The notes: generated from the sequence alone by a model not told the origin. DNA of 64,000 nucleotides from CAYRYU01 sp964428355 (GCA_964428355.1 CAYRYU010000006.1:62001-126000), one strand, 5' to 3'. Counted from the stretch's first letter, positions 8,502-17,977 are shown. Made by a program: numbers and translations.

Positions 8502-11402
8502 ATGAACCTTCGACAAATCCTTGGAATCGTCTTCATCCTTCTTTGCCTCACCAACACCCTCCCCGCGGCCGACAATCCCTCCCCAGCCTCGAGGCCTGGG
8601 ACGGCCGTTTCCCAACCCTCCGAAGAGGAAAAGATGGTTGCCGATATCCAAGAGGCGCAACTGAAAAAACTCACCCTCAACTACCTGGCGGACCCGCGCT
8701 CAAAGGCTCTCCTGACCGATCTCCTCCAGGGGTTCTCGGCGCAGTTGAAGAAGAATTTCCGAGCGAATATCACCGGAGCCTACCGGAAGGTCCTTCTCGG
8801 CAACTTCGATGCACGGATTTCCGAACTCAACAAGGATCTCGCCCTCCTGGCCGGCGACCAGAAAAAGGAGAACGCGTTCGAATGCGTTCTCTCCCAGATC
8901 GAAAAAGTCCAGTCCCCGTTCACCCCGGCTTTCGCGGGTGTTTCCAAAAAGCTCCAGGACAGGATCTCCTTCGACCTTGCCCAGCGGCTCACCGAATCGG
9001 GGCCCAGCGATGACAAGTCAGCTTTCGTAGACAGGATTTCCAACCTGCAGGCCCGAATCGAGGCAGATTCGGGAAAAGACCCCTATGATCAGGTGAAGGC
9101 CCTTTACGCGAACACCTCCCGAACCGAGTTTCCGATCTGGTGGTTCGACGATGCCCAGTACACCGATATCGGCTACACCACTCACGGAGACTCCCCCGCC
9201 GCACCCGAGAAGAAGGGGCGGAAGAACTGGACGGTCCTTGTATTCCTCAATGCCGACAACAACCTCGAATCCGCCGGCCTGAAGGACCTCAACGAGATGG
9301 AAATGGTCGGCTCGGACGGGAAGATGAACGTCATCGTCCAGATCGACCGGATGACCAAGGGCGAGGGGAACACCATCGAGGAAAGCAACTGGACAGGAAC
9401 GAGGCGCTACGAGGTCGTCCGTGAAAAGACCCGGAAAATTGGCTCCAAATTGGTCATGAACCTGGGCGAGCGAAACATGGGAAGCCGGAAGGAGCTTGCC
9501 GAGTTCCTCAACTGGGGAATCGAAACATATCCTGCCGATCATTACTGGGTCGTCGTCTGGAACCACGGCGCGGGATGGCTCGGAATCTCGTCTGACGATA
9601 CCGACGACTCGATGCTGTCGGTCCCAGATGTTCTCTGGGCATTCCAGCAGGCAAAGCCCTCGCTCGAAAAGATCAATCCCCAACATCCGAAGTTCGATGT
9701 CGTCGACTTCGACGCCTGTCTTATGGGAATGCTGGAGATCGGTTATGAGCTCCGCGACACCGTCGATTTCCTCGTCGCCTCGGAAGAAACCGAACCCGGA
9801 CGGGGAATGCCGTATCAGGACACGCTCAAGATACTGAAGGAAACCCCGGGCATCTCTCCAAAGGAACTTGCAAAGGGCATGGCGGGAGCTTACGTGAAAT
9901 CCTATTCCATCGGGGGATCCCAGACCGACAAGCGGATCCAGGGTGATTCCGTCACCAAGGCGGCTTACGACCTTTCCAGGATCCAACCGTTGGCGGAAGC
10001 GGTCGACCGGCTTGCGCAGGCACTGATCGCCCAGCACGACACCTATTCCAGCCTTCTGGTCGACGCCTACAGCACATTCGGAAAGCTCCGGCGATACGAT
10101 TCCGCGGTCGATCTCCAGCATTTCTGCCTCTCCCTGGCCCTTCTGAAGGAGCTCCCGGAAGAGGTTCGCGCCGCATGCATCGACATCCTGAAGCTGATCT
10201 CCTACCCCGATCTGAAGGACCGCCTTTCCGACCCCGTTGTGATCAAGCGGAAGGCCCCGGGAATCGTCATCTGGGGTTACAACGGATGGAAAATGCCCCC
10301 CAAAGAGATCCGCCCAGCCAGGTCCCAGATCTACCATTCGCGGTTTCTGGCCACCCCACTCAAAGGACCTGACGACAATGGTGATTATGTCTGCCAGATA
10401 GGCCCCTTCCTGACCGTCATCGATACCCTCGGGAAGAAGAAGGAGTTCGTGACCGAAATCAACTACCGGGTTGAGCTCGCAGACGGCACGAAGGGCCCTG
10501 AGATGGTCGAGAAAACGGGAAGGGAGTTCACCTTCGTGACCGAATTCGGGCCCGAGTCGCCCATCATTGCCGAAGGCCATACCCAGGGAAAGGGAAACAG
10601 CTACGGAATCTCGATCTATTACCCGGATTTCATGAAGTTCCGTACCAGCTACAAAACGCTCCAGTTCAGCAAAGCAACTTCCTGGGACGAGTTCCTCGTG
10701 AAACCGCCCCGTTATCAGCCCCAGTCGAAGGTTCTCCTGGCCGGCGGCATGGTTGAGGATCCCTCCACCCTTCTCGCGTTCATCGGAGCTCTCCGCGACC
10801 TCGGGATCAAGCCCGACGTCCTCTGGGATCCCAAGGTCTTCGGATCCAATTTCCGGGAGATCTTCGCCTACTACCGGAATGGCGCGGTCATTACCGACAG
10901 CATCTCGGACAAATCCCTCGATGGGGTCTCCCCTTCTTCGGAAGATCTGACCGACTACCTGGGCGGGGGGGGGGCTCTTCTTCTCGCTGCGCAGTCCGTC
11001 GAGCAGAACGCGGTAAACCTTCCCTTCCTCGATTCCTTCTTCCATTTCGGATACGTCGAAGACGACCGGGAACTTCCGCACCTGACCTTCTCCGATTTCG
11101 GTGGGGGAGCCCGGAAGATCGAGTTGAACGGTCCCGACTCCGCGATGTCGGCGAAGGACGTCACGATCATGGAGTGCGGACAACCGTCCCAGTTGCTGGT
11201 GAAAACCGAAGACGGCCGGGGCGCAGGCATCTCGGTGGCAGCGGATTCCCCCGACGGAAAGCCGTATCGCGGAGTCTACCTCGGCTTCCGCTACGAGGCG
11301 GTCGACACCGGGGAGATCCGGGCTGCGCTGCTCGGGAAGATCCTTTCCGTCCTACTCCCCGACTTCAAACCGCCCGCCCCGAAACCGGAACCCGCCGAGT
11401 GA
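8502..11402 (+). CDS. Exported clostripain-family (C11) cysteine peptidase
   Basis: The 966-residue product has a signal peptide (MNLRQILGIVFILLCLTNTLPAAD), a helical N-terminal region, then a clostripain-type caspase-fold domain from about residue 240. That domain shows NWTVLVFLNADNNLE, the His355 motif WNHGAGW and the Cys406 motif DFDACLMGM, the expected His-Cys dyad. The family cleaves after Arg or Lys. About 450 residues follow with no motif I can name, and a Pro-rich end. The ATG at 8502 follows AAGGAG; an upstream in-frame ATG would add 23 non-signal residues. A run of ten G (10965-10974) lies inside the coding region, encoding Gly-Gly-Gly. The substrate is unknown; the export signal suggests periplasmic or extracellular action. 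Confidence 0.87.
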   Translation: MNLRQILGIVFILLCLTNTLPAADNPSPASRPGTAVSQPSEEEKMVADIQEAQLKKLTLNYLADPRSKALLTDLLQGFSAQLKKNFRANITGAYRKVLLGNFDARISELNKDLALLAGDQKKENAFECVLSQIEKVQSPFTPAFAGVSKKLQDRISFDLAQRLTESGPSDDKSAFVDRISNLQARIEADSGKDPYDQVKALYANTSRTEFPIWWFDDAQYTDIGYTTHGDSPAAPEKKGRKNWTVLVFLNADNNLESAGLKDLNEMEMVGSDGKMNVIVQIDRMTKGEGNTIEESNWTGTRRYEVVREKTRKIGSKLVMNLGERNMGSRKELAEFLNWGIETYPADHYWVVVWNHGAGWLGISSDDTDDSMLSVPDVLWAFQQAKPSLEKINPQHPKFDVVDFDACLMGMLEIGYELRDTVDFLVASEETEPGRGMPYQDTLKILKETPGISPKELAKGMAGAYVKSYSIGGSQTDKRIQGDSVTKAAYDLSRIQPLAEAVDRLAQALIAQHDTYSSLLVDAYSTFGKLRRYDSAVDLQHFCLSLALLKELPEEVRAACIDILKLISYPDLKDRLSDPVVIKRKAPGIVIWGYNGWKMPPKEIRPARSQIYHSRFLATPLKGPDDNGDYVCQIGPFLTVIDTLGKKKEFVTEINYRVELADGTKGPEMVEKTGREFTFVTEFGPESPIIAEGHTQGKGNSYGISIYYPDFMKFRTSYKTLQFSKATSWDEFLVKPPRYQPQSKVLLAGGMVEDPSTLLAFIGALRDLGIKPDVLWDPKVFGSNFREIFAYYRNGAVITDSISDKSLDGVSPSSEDLTDYLGGGGALLLAAQSVEQNAVNLPFLDSFFHFGYVEDDRELPHLTFSDFGGGARKIELNGPDSAMSAKDVTIMECGQPSQLLVKTEDGRGAGISVAADSPDGKPYRGVYLGFRYEAVDTGEIRAALLGKILSVLLPDFKPPAPKPEPAE

Positions 11403-11499
11403 GCGGTTCGAAGACCGGGGAAGAGATTTCCGCTTCGAAAAAGAATCGGGCGCGAGGTGCTGACTTCGCGCCTTCAACTTTTTTGAAGACCGAAGCCAG

Positions 11500-11812
11500 G
11501 TTTCTGACGAGGAATGCCACCGGGTCGCAGAGAACGTGTGAAAAAATCAACCGACGGAGGAAGGGATCGAGAACGAAGAATTTTCGCCACGGATCAACAC
11601 TGATCGACACTGATTTCCCCAAAATCCAATCCGTGTCGATCCGTGAAAGTCCGTGGCAAGACCATTCTTTGGCGGTTTTTTCACAGCTTGAGAGAACGCA
11701 GAGAAAACCCGCTGTTTTCCCAATAGCGCAAACCACATGCCCGATTCATCGACAGCCTCCGTGGCGCTGTGTCTCCGTATCTCCGTGGTTTCGAGGCAAT
11801 CCCATCAGCAAA
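11500..11812. repeat. Composite intergenic repeat, 'CTCTGTG / CTCCGTGG' class, disrupted copy
   Basis: Read on the minus strand this region starts TTTGCTGATGGGATTGCC (11795-11812) and ends GGCATTCCTCGTCAGAAAC (11500-11518). The same two ends flank the element at 49999-50134 with one difference each. Both copies share an internal block GAATCGG preceded by GG(C/T)TGTCGA. Degenerate CTCCGTGG, CTGTGTCTCC and GCAGAGAAC units fill the arms. This copy is more than twice as long because another repeat (11586-11657) and surrounding sequence sit inside it. The whole 472-base gap (11403-11874) has no believable gene; I see nothing in 11403-11499. Confidence 0.7.
11586..11657. repeat. Nested inverted repeat, 'CCACGGATC' class
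   Basis: The outer arms GCCACGGA (11586-11593) and TCCGTGGC (11650-11657) are perfect inverses. Inside are direct units ATCAACACTG and ATCGACACTG on the left and ATCCGTGTCG and ATCCGTGAAAG on the right. It lies within the longer element 11500-11812, interrupting sequence that is continuous in the copy at 49999-50134, so it looks like a later insertion or an internal expansion. Confidence 0.65.
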
Positions 11813-11874
11813 CTGGCTGATTATTCATTTCCATCCAAACCGGCCGAAAGAGGCCCCCCGAAAGGAGACCCCCA

Positions 11875-13473
11875 ATGAGAAAATTTTCCCGGATCGCCTT
11901 CCTGCTGGCCGTTTGTCTGCTTTCCCACACCCTCTGGGCCGACTCGATAGACGTCTATTTCGGCCCCCTCGGAGGTTTCCATCCGGACAACAATCGCCGG
12001 ACCGTAATGTTTCCCGACAGCCGCGGGGAGGTCCAGGCTACTCTCGCACAGTCCCTTATAAACATGCTGGCCCGTATCGAGGCAGGCGGCCAGCTCAAGG
12101 TCGCGATGTATTCGATGAACGACATGACCTCACTCGAGGAGATGATCACCGCTGCAAGGGAACGTGGAGTCACCGTGAAGCTCATCATGGATGCCGCCGC
12201 TGACTGGACGGCGGACACCCGGAAGAAGATCCTGGACCGCCTCCAGAAAGCCCGGGAGGAAGCTCGAACGGCGGGAAAGCCCTTCGACTTCCAGGTGAAG
12301 GTCGTTACCGCCGCATCCATGAAAGAGCGGGGACGCTCGAAGGTTCTGTCCAACGGCCTGACCATCGTGGGAACGATGCACGAAAAGTTCGGCTTGATCT
12401 ACGCAAAGGGGAATCCAGTTCCCTCCGATTGCTTCTGCGGTAGCGCGAACATTTCCATCACGTCAGACCAGATCTACGGGGAGAACCGGGTTCTCTTCCG
12501 CGGGCACCCCGCCGTCGCGCGCCAGTTCCAGGAAGAGTTTGCCCGACTCTGGAACGAGTATGGAACAGGGGTTTTCGGCCCCTGCACCTCCGAATCGTTC
12601 ATCCCCGTCGACCCGGTCGCCGGGGAAGTCGAAGTAGTTTTCAACGCGGAGCCTATCGACGAAACCTGTCTCAACCGCATCGATGACCGTGTCAGGCGGA
12701 TGATCCGGGAAGTGGGCCCGAAGGGAAGCCTCGACCTCGCGATGTTCAGTCTCACGAATCGGGACCTTGCGAGCGAGATCCTCGAAACCGCCCAACGGAA
12801 CCCCTTCGCGAAGTTCAGACTCCTTTTCGACCAATCCCAGGTCGATGACAGCAACCCTGAATCCGGAATTCTTGCTCCGTGGATGTTCAGGGAGGCGAAA
12901 GCGCGGGGATTGAAGAACCTCCAGATCCGCTTCAAGTGGCGCTCCAATGCTTACGGTCCCGATCCAGAGACCGGCATTCTCGGATACCTCAGTCTCAAGG
13001 GCCTTTTCCTCCATCACAAGGTCGTCGTGGTAAACAGGGGAAAAATGGGAATCGGAAGTTACAACTGGTCCGGTGGCGGGGAAGCGAGCAACTTCGAGAA
13101 CCTCATGATCTTCGACGGTACTTTCCCCGACCAGGCTCCGGTCATCGACTGTTTCCTTAAGGAGTTCGAAGCGGTCTGGACCTCCACCCTTCGCCCTTCT
13201 TCCGACGGCCCCGCCTGGAAGATCCCCCAGTCGATCAGCCCCGAGGAGGCCTTCGGTCGTTCGAAATCCATCGTCAAGCTTCTCCGGGATCCCGTCAACC
13301 TCAGGGTCATGCAAGCGCTCGACTGGAATGCCGCGCTCACCCTTGATGCCCTAGCGAAGAAGGCCGCGGTTTCGGAAAAGGAACTTTCCCGCCGCGTTCC
13401 GGACCTGTTGAAGGCCGGCCTGCTCTGCCGCTTCCAGAAGGACGGAAAGGACATCTTCGCCCAGGCAGACTGA
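11875..13473 (+). CDS. Exported phospholipase-D-like protein with a C-terminal helix-turn-helix-like segment
   Basis: The 532-residue protein has a signal peptide (MRKFSRIAFLLAVCLLSHTLWAD) and two PLD-fold halves. The first has H169-x-K171 in TMHEKFGLIY followed by GSANIS; the second, near residue 380, has LHHKVVVVN followed by GSYNWS. The His and Lys of each HxK pair are present, but the usual Asp five residues after the Lys is Tyr in the first copy and Asn in the second. The PLD family hydrolyses or exchanges phosphodiesters of lipids or nucleic acids. The last ~60 residues (LTLDALAKKAAVSEKELSRR) resemble a winged-helix segment, odd for an exported protein. GGAG precedes the ATG. The substrate cannot be told. 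Confidence 0.85.
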   Translation: MRKFSRIAFLLAVCLLSHTLWADSIDVYFGPLGGFHPDNNRRTVMFPDSRGEVQATLAQSLINMLARIEAGGQLKVAMYSMNDMTSLEEMITAARERGVTVKLIMDAAADWTADTRKKILDRLQKAREEARTAGKPFDFQVKVVTAASMKERGRSKVLSNGLTIVGTMHEKFGLIYAKGNPVPSDCFCGSANISITSDQIYGENRVLFRGHPAVARQFQEEFARLWNEYGTGVFGPCTSESFIPVDPVAGEVEVVFNAEPIDETCLNRIDDRVRRMIREVGPKGSLDLAMFSLTNRDLASEILETAQRNPFAKFRLLFDQSQVDDSNPESGILAPWMFREAKARGLKNLQIRFKWRSNAYGPDPETGILGYLSLKGLFLHHKVVVVNRGKMGIGSYNWSGGGEASNFENLMIFDGTFPDQAPVIDCFLKEFEAVWTSTLRPSSDGPAWKIPQSISPEEAFGRSKSIVKLLRDPVNLRVMQALDWNAALTLDALAKKAAVSEKELSRRVPDLLKAGLLCRFQKDGKDIFAQAD

Positions 13474-13485
13474 CCACCGTAGAAG

Positions 13486-14583
13486 GTGATCACAATCGTT
13501 GGGCCCGAGAAGCGAGCGGGTCGGTCTTGCGAAACCATCCTTCGGTCGCTCCCGGAGTGGTTCGGAATAGAATCCGCGATCACCCGGTATCTTTCCGATA
13601 TCGATGAGATGCCCACACTCCTTGCGAGGCGCGCGGGCCAGGTGACTCTTGGGCCTGGTTTGGGGGCCTTAGAGCCACGGGTCCCGCAGTCCTTACCGGG
13701 GCAGGTCGTCGGATTCCTTGCATGGAACCGTCACTTCCCACACTCGGCCGAGATCCACGTCATGGGAATCCTTCCAGGTTTCCACCGGAAGGGAATTGGC
13801 CGGCGCCTCGAAAACCGTCTGGAGGAGCTGTTAACCGCCGAAGGTGTCCGCTGGTTGCAGGTCAAGACCCTCAGCCCGTCCAGGGAGAGCGAGGGGTATC
13901 GGAAAACCCGGGAATTCTATTCCAGTCTCGGCTTCGAACCGCTCGAGGAGTTCAAGACGCTCTGGGATGAAGGAAACCCCTGCCTGCAGATGATCAAATC
14001 CATTGCGGTACCTGCGCGGGTGGCGATGGAAACCCCCGAAACGGCTCAAGACGCGCAGGCGGACCCGGATCGCATCCGTTTCCTGGAACCCGACCGGGAA
14101 GCGGTGAAATGTATGAACCAGTGGGGAACAGCTTCGAGACTGGAGGAACGGACATGCAGACCTGTCCAGGATGGAAAACGGGTCAAAACCGATGACAAGG
14201 GAGTCCTTCTCGCCTGCTTCCTGCCTGGAGAATCATCGCCGTTCGGCAGGGTATCGGTCTTTGACTTCAATCCCCGCAACAGATCCGCCGAGTTCGGTTA
14301 CCTGATCGACCCCGCCCGGCGGAGCCGGGGTTGCGGAACCCGCATGATACGCGCATTTCTGGACTACGCTTTCCCGCGGTGGAACCTGAACCGCCTTTAT
14401 TGCCAGACCGGTGCTTTCAACGCAGCCTCAGTGAGGCTCCTGGAGCGAATCGGTTTCCAGAAGGAAGGGATCCTTCGCCAGCACCATGAGCTTGACGGCC
14501 GTCTCCTCGACGACCTCATCTTTGCCATCCTCCGCTCTGAGTGGGCGGCCCTTACCAAATCCCCTTCTTTCACTTCGGTTTGA
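13486..14583 (+). CDS. Fusion of two GNAT N-acetyltransferase domains
   Basis: The 365-residue product carries two GNAT domains in tandem. Domain 1 (about residues 1-165) has the acetyl-CoA loop HRKGIGRRLENRL and the late motif RKTREFYSSLGFEPL. Domain 2 (about 190-360) has RRSRGCGTRMIRAFLDYAF and NAASVRLLERIGFQKEGILR, the RimJ/RimL pattern of enzymes that acetylate protein N-termini or small amines. The GTG start has only a weak ribosome site, so the true start could differ slightly. It follows the PLD-like gene by 12 bases on the same strand and ends 28 bases before a convergent gene. Substrates are unknown. Confidence 0.85.
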   Translation: MITIVGPEKRAGRSCETILRSLPEWFGIESAITRYLSDIDEMPTLLARRAGQVTLGPGLGALEPRVPQSLPGQVVGFLAWNRHFPHSAEIHVMGILPGFHRKGIGRRLENRLEELLTAEGVRWLQVKTLSPSRESEGYRKTREFYSSLGFEPLEEFKTLWDEGNPCLQMIKSIAVPARVAMETPETAQDAQADPDRIRFLEPDREAVKCMNQWGTASRLEERTCRPVQDGKRVKTDDKGVLLACFLPGESSPFGRVSVFDFNPRNRSAEFGYLIDPARRSRGCGTRMIRAFLDYAFPRWNLNRLYCQTGAFNAASVRLLERIGFQKEGILRQHHELDGRLLDDLIFAILRSEWAALTKSPSFTSV

Positions 14584-14611
14584 ATATCGGAGACCGACGA
14601 GGGAACCGCAC

Positions 14612-17600
14612 TCACTTGCTGTGCAGCTTCGTCACCCCGTCCCAATTCTCCGGGGGAGGATTCACGGAATAGAATTCGCATCTCTCGAGATACATCCGGA
14701 CGCAGCCATCCGGGATTCCTTCTTTCGCACACTCCCTGAAGAGTTTCCCGGCTTCCAGGAAATTCCGGTCGAAAAACAGGGAGTATGCTTCTTCGTATCG
14801 CGGGAGAATCGATGTCTTGTACTCCCGGATCGGATCAGGTGAGCCGTTGAAAATCTCGAAGATCGAAACCCCCCGGTCTTTCCCCTTCACCGCGATCTTG
14901 TCGATGCTCCGGATCAGGAAATTCCCGGGTTGCCTGATGGTTCTGTGCGTGTTTTCGGTTATCAGGATCTCCACTCCATAGACCTTCGTTTGTCCTTCGA
15001 TCCGGGAGGCAAGATTGACCGCGTCGGAAATGACGGTGGCATTTATCCGATGCTGTTCACCAACGGTTCCGAGCATGAGGGTCCCGGTGTTCAATCCGAT
15101 TCCGATCCGGATTCCCTCTTCATTCTTCTTCTTCCGTGCCCTGTTGAACTCCTCGACCGCCTTCAACGTGCTCAGTGCGGCAAAGATTGCATCGTCAGCG
15201 GAGTTCGCGAAAAGCGCCATGACCGCATCCCCGATGTATTTGTCGATGAAGCCGTTGTTGTCCCGGATCACGGGCCCCACCCGGCTCAGATATTCGTTGA
15301 TGAAATCGATGTTCTCCTTGGGAGACATCTTCTCGGAAATGTTGGTGAAAGACCGGATATCCGAAAAGAAGATCGTCATGTCCTTCTGGATCTGATCGCC
15401 AAGCTGGACGTCGAGAATGTCGTTCTTTCCCAGTATGGAAAAGTACTCGTGGGGAACGAACCGGTTTGCGGCATCGTTCAGCATCTTCTGGAACTTCATC
15501 TCCCGCTCGTGCTGCATCTTCTTCCACGCAACATAAGCGTAGAAGCACCCGAAAACGGCAAGAACGTACAGGCAATAAGCCCACCAGGTCTTCCAGGGGG
15601 GCGGGGGAATCTCGATATCGATGGAAGCGCCTGTTTCGTTCCACACCCCGTCGTTGTTGGAGGCTTTCACCCGGAACGTGAATCTTCCCCCGCTCAGGTT
15701 GGTGTAGCCGGCATATCTCCGGTTTCCGCAGTGGATCCAATCGCTGTCGAAACCCTCCATCTTGTACGCATACTGGTTTTTCAATGGAGCGACGAAATCG
15801 AGCGCGGCAAATTCGAAAGAGAAGAAGTTGTCCCTGAAGGAAAGGCCGATCTCTTTCAGATCGGCGAGTTCGTTGGTCCCGAAAACCACCTTGTCAAGTT
15901 TCCTGAAGGTGGTCAGAATGACGGGAGGAACGTGCTTGTTGAACTCGATCCGGTCGGGGAAGAAGGAGTTCACCCCGTTGATCCCGCCGAAGAACATCTC
16001 CCCCGAGCCGCTTTGGAAGAAAGCCCCCATATTGAACTCGTTGCTCTGGAGACCGTCATCGACGTTGAAGTTCCGGATCTTCTCGACGTCGGGATCGAGC
16101 ATCGAGAGCCCGTTGTTGGTACTCATCCACAGGCAACCTTTCCCATCAATCTGGACTCCATAGATCGTGTTGTTAGCCAACCCGTCCTTTTCGGAAAAGA
16201 GCTTGAACTTCCCGGTCTTTCGGTCGAGCCTGTTGAGCCCGTTTTTGGTGGAAACCCACAGGAAACCCTTCTTGTCTTCGGTGATCGAGAAGATCCGGTT
16301 GTGCGAGATCGAATCGGGATTGGCTGGATCGTGGTCATAAAGAGTGAAGGTTTCGCTTCCAGGTTCGAAACGGTTCAACCCGACCTCGGTTCCGAACCAG
16401 AAGATCCCGTCGGAGTCCTGAAAAATGCTCCTGACACGTTTGTGGCTCAGGCTGCTCTTTTTACTCGCGTCAGGAACGAATGACGTGAACCGGTTCTTTT
16501 CGATTTCGAACTTCTGCACACCTCCGTAGGTAGCCAGCCAGATGTTTCCGTCCCTGCCCTCGACGACCCTCATGATGTTGTCGCACATGGCGCTGGGCAG
16601 GTTGTCCCTGTCCGTCAGGAAGCGGGTGAACCGGTTTTCCTTCCGGTCGAGGAGGTTCAAACCCCGTTCGGTGCCGACCCAGAGGCGTTTCAAAGAGTCC
16701 TCGAAAATCGCCTGGACGACATTCGAGCTTAGGGAGGTTGGGTCCCCTTCCCGGTTCGAAAAGGTCGTGAAGGAATCCCGGTCCCTGTCCCAACGACACA
16801 GGCCCTCGTTTTCGGTTCCGAGCCAGATCATCCCTTCGCTGTCCTGGAAAATGGCCCAGATGCTGTTCTGGGGAAGGGTGTTTGCCCCGGTCGGATCCCG
16901 TTCGATGTGGCTGAACTTTTTGCCGGTCAGCTTGTTCATTCCCCCGGTGAATGTTCCGAACCAGAGGGTCCCGATGTTGTCCTCGAAGATCCGGGTGATG
17001 TTGCTGCTGGAGATGCTTCCCTTCCTGGCCGCATTCTCCCTGAAGACCGTGAACGTACCCTTTTCGTGATCGAACAGGTTGAGCCCGCCTTCGGTCCCAA
17101 CCCAGAGCCGGCCTTGCCGGTCCTCGAAAACCGAAGTTACCTTGTCGTGACTCAGGCTGGATGGATCTCTTGAATCGCTCCGGAAAATCTTGCAGGTCTT
17201 CCGGGCCCTGTCGAACAGGTTCAGGCCCCTGTCGGTTCCGATCCAGAAATTCCCGTGACCGTCCTCGAAGATCGCCTGGATGGTATTGTCGCTCAAACTT
17301 GAGGAATCAGAGGCATCGTGAAGAAATCGGTCGAACTTACCATCCTTTTCCAGGAAGGCGTTCAGCCCGCATTCCTCTGTCCCGATCCAGAGGACGCCGG
17401 CCTTGTCCCGGAAAAGCGTCGTGATCTTGTTGCCGCTGATGGAACCCGGGTCATCCTGCTTGTTCACGAACTTCCTGCAGGTATGGGTTTCCGTTTCAAA
17501 GCGGTTCAGCCCGTTGTTCTGGGTTCCGATCCAGAGAATGTTGTCATCCCGGTCACCCGTTATCGCCGAAATGAAATTGTCGCTGATCGAATCAGTGCCC

Positions 17601-17977
17601 CTGGGATCGTAAAGAAAAGATGTGAACTTCTCGGATTTCAAATCCATTCTGTTCAGACCCCGACCCCGGGTTCCGATCCACATGACATTCTTACGGTCGA
17701 TGAAGACACTGAGTATGTGATTCTCGTTGAGGGAGCTTCCGTCGGCCGGGTCGTTCTTGAAATGGACGAAATCCAGCCCGTTGAACTTGTTCAGCCCATC
17801 CTGCGTTCCGATCCAGAGGAATCCGGTTTTGTCCTGGACGATGGCATTCACCGTGTTCTGGGACAACCCTTCCTCGATAGTCACATGGCTGAATTTCAGG
17901 TTTTCGAAACCCTGCGACGGAGCGCACAACATCATAACGATAGGAAGAAGCAACCAGGAGAACCGGTTTGTCCTCAT
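14612..17977 (-). CDS. Two-propeller sensor fused to a class III (predicted adenylate) cyclase
   Basis: The 1121-residue protein has a signal peptide (1-24), then 14 repeats of the '(L/F)W.GT..GLNR' two-component-propeller type spaced 44-49 residues apart (first W near 55, last near 617), which would form two seven-bladed propellers. A Y_Y_Y-type domain (about 690-790), one membrane helix (799-818) and a cytoplasmic cyclase domain (about 865-1040) follow. Metal-binding Asp873 and Asp917, base-reading Lys913 and Thr981, and Asn988/Arg992 are all present, which favours ATP over GTP as substrate. The last 80 residues are TPR-like. The ATG at 17977 is chosen because the signal peptide starts there. 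This propeller module usually ends in a histidine kinase. The gene follows the metallophosphoesterase by 50 bases. Confidence 0.9.
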   Translation of the reverse strand: MRTNRFSWLLLPIVMMLCAPSQGFENLKFSHVTIEEGLSQNTVNAIVQDKTGFLWIGTQDGLNKFNGLDFVHFKNDPADGSSLNENHILSVFIDRKNVMWIGTRGRGLNRMDLKSEKFTSFLYDPRGTDSISDNFISAITGDRDDNILWIGTQNNGLNRFETETHTCRKFVNKQDDPGSISGNKITTLFRDKAGVLWIGTEECGLNAFLEKDGKFDRFLHDASDSSSLSDNTIQAIFEDGHGNFWIGTDRGLNLFDRARKTCKIFRSDSRDPSSLSHDKVTSVFEDRQGRLWVGTEGGLNLFDHEKGTFTVFRENAARKGSISSSNITRIFEDNIGTLWFGTFTGGMNKLTGKKFSHIERDPTGANTLPQNSIWAIFQDSEGMIWLGTENEGLCRWDRDRDSFTTFSNREGDPTSLSSNVVQAIFEDSLKRLWVGTERGLNLLDRKENRFTRFLTDRDNLPSAMCDNIMRVVEGRDGNIWLATYGGVQKFEIEKNRFTSFVPDASKKSSLSHKRVRSIFQDSDGIFWFGTEVGLNRFEPGSETFTLYDHDPANPDSISHNRIFSITEDKKGFLWVSTKNGLNRLDRKTGKFKLFSEKDGLANNTIYGVQIDGKGCLWMSTNNGLSMLDPDVEKIRNFNVDDGLQSNEFNMGAFFQSGSGEMFFGGINGVNSFFPDRIEFNKHVPPVILTTFRKLDKVVFGTNELADLKEIGLSFRDNFFSFEFAALDFVAPLKNQYAYKMEGFDSDWIHCGNRRYAGYTNLSGGRFTFRVKASNNDGVWNETGASIDIEIPPPPWKTWWAYCLYVLAVFGCFYAYVAWKKMQHEREMKFQKMLNDAANRFVPHEYFSILGKNDILDVQLGDQIQKDMTIFFSDIRSFTNISEKMSPKENIDFINEYLSRVGPVIRDNNGFIDKYIGDAVMALFANSADDAIFAALSTLKAVEEFNRARKKKNEEGIRIGIGLNTGTLMLGTVGEQHRINATVISDAVNLASRIEGQTKVYGVEILITENTHRTIRQPGNFLIRSIDKIAVKGKDRGVSIFEIFNGSPDPIREYKTSILPRYEEAYSLFFDRNFLEAGKLFRECAKEGIPDGCVRMYLERCEFYSVNPPPENWDGVTKLHSK

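Noticed and set aside
7149..8660. Longer version of the Ig-like lipoprotein starting at 8660
   Set aside because: The extra 152 residues lie antisense to the start of the protease gene and its promoter, and would bury the lipoprotein signal peptide inside the protein.
9018..11183. Minus-strand open frame of 721 codons
   Set aside because: It is antisense to the clostripain-like gene, whose signal peptide and His-Cys dyad are clear. The minus-strand product has no motif.
11500..11812. The degenerate-unit region as a CRISPR or tandem satellite
   Set aside because: The units are short, imperfect and arranged as mirrored arms, with no spacers of constant length.
14930..16483. Plus-strand open frame of 517 codons
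   Set aside because: It is the antisense of the propeller-cyclase repeats; its Val/Gly/Glu/Asp/Pro-rich product mirrors the repeat periodicity and has no independent support.
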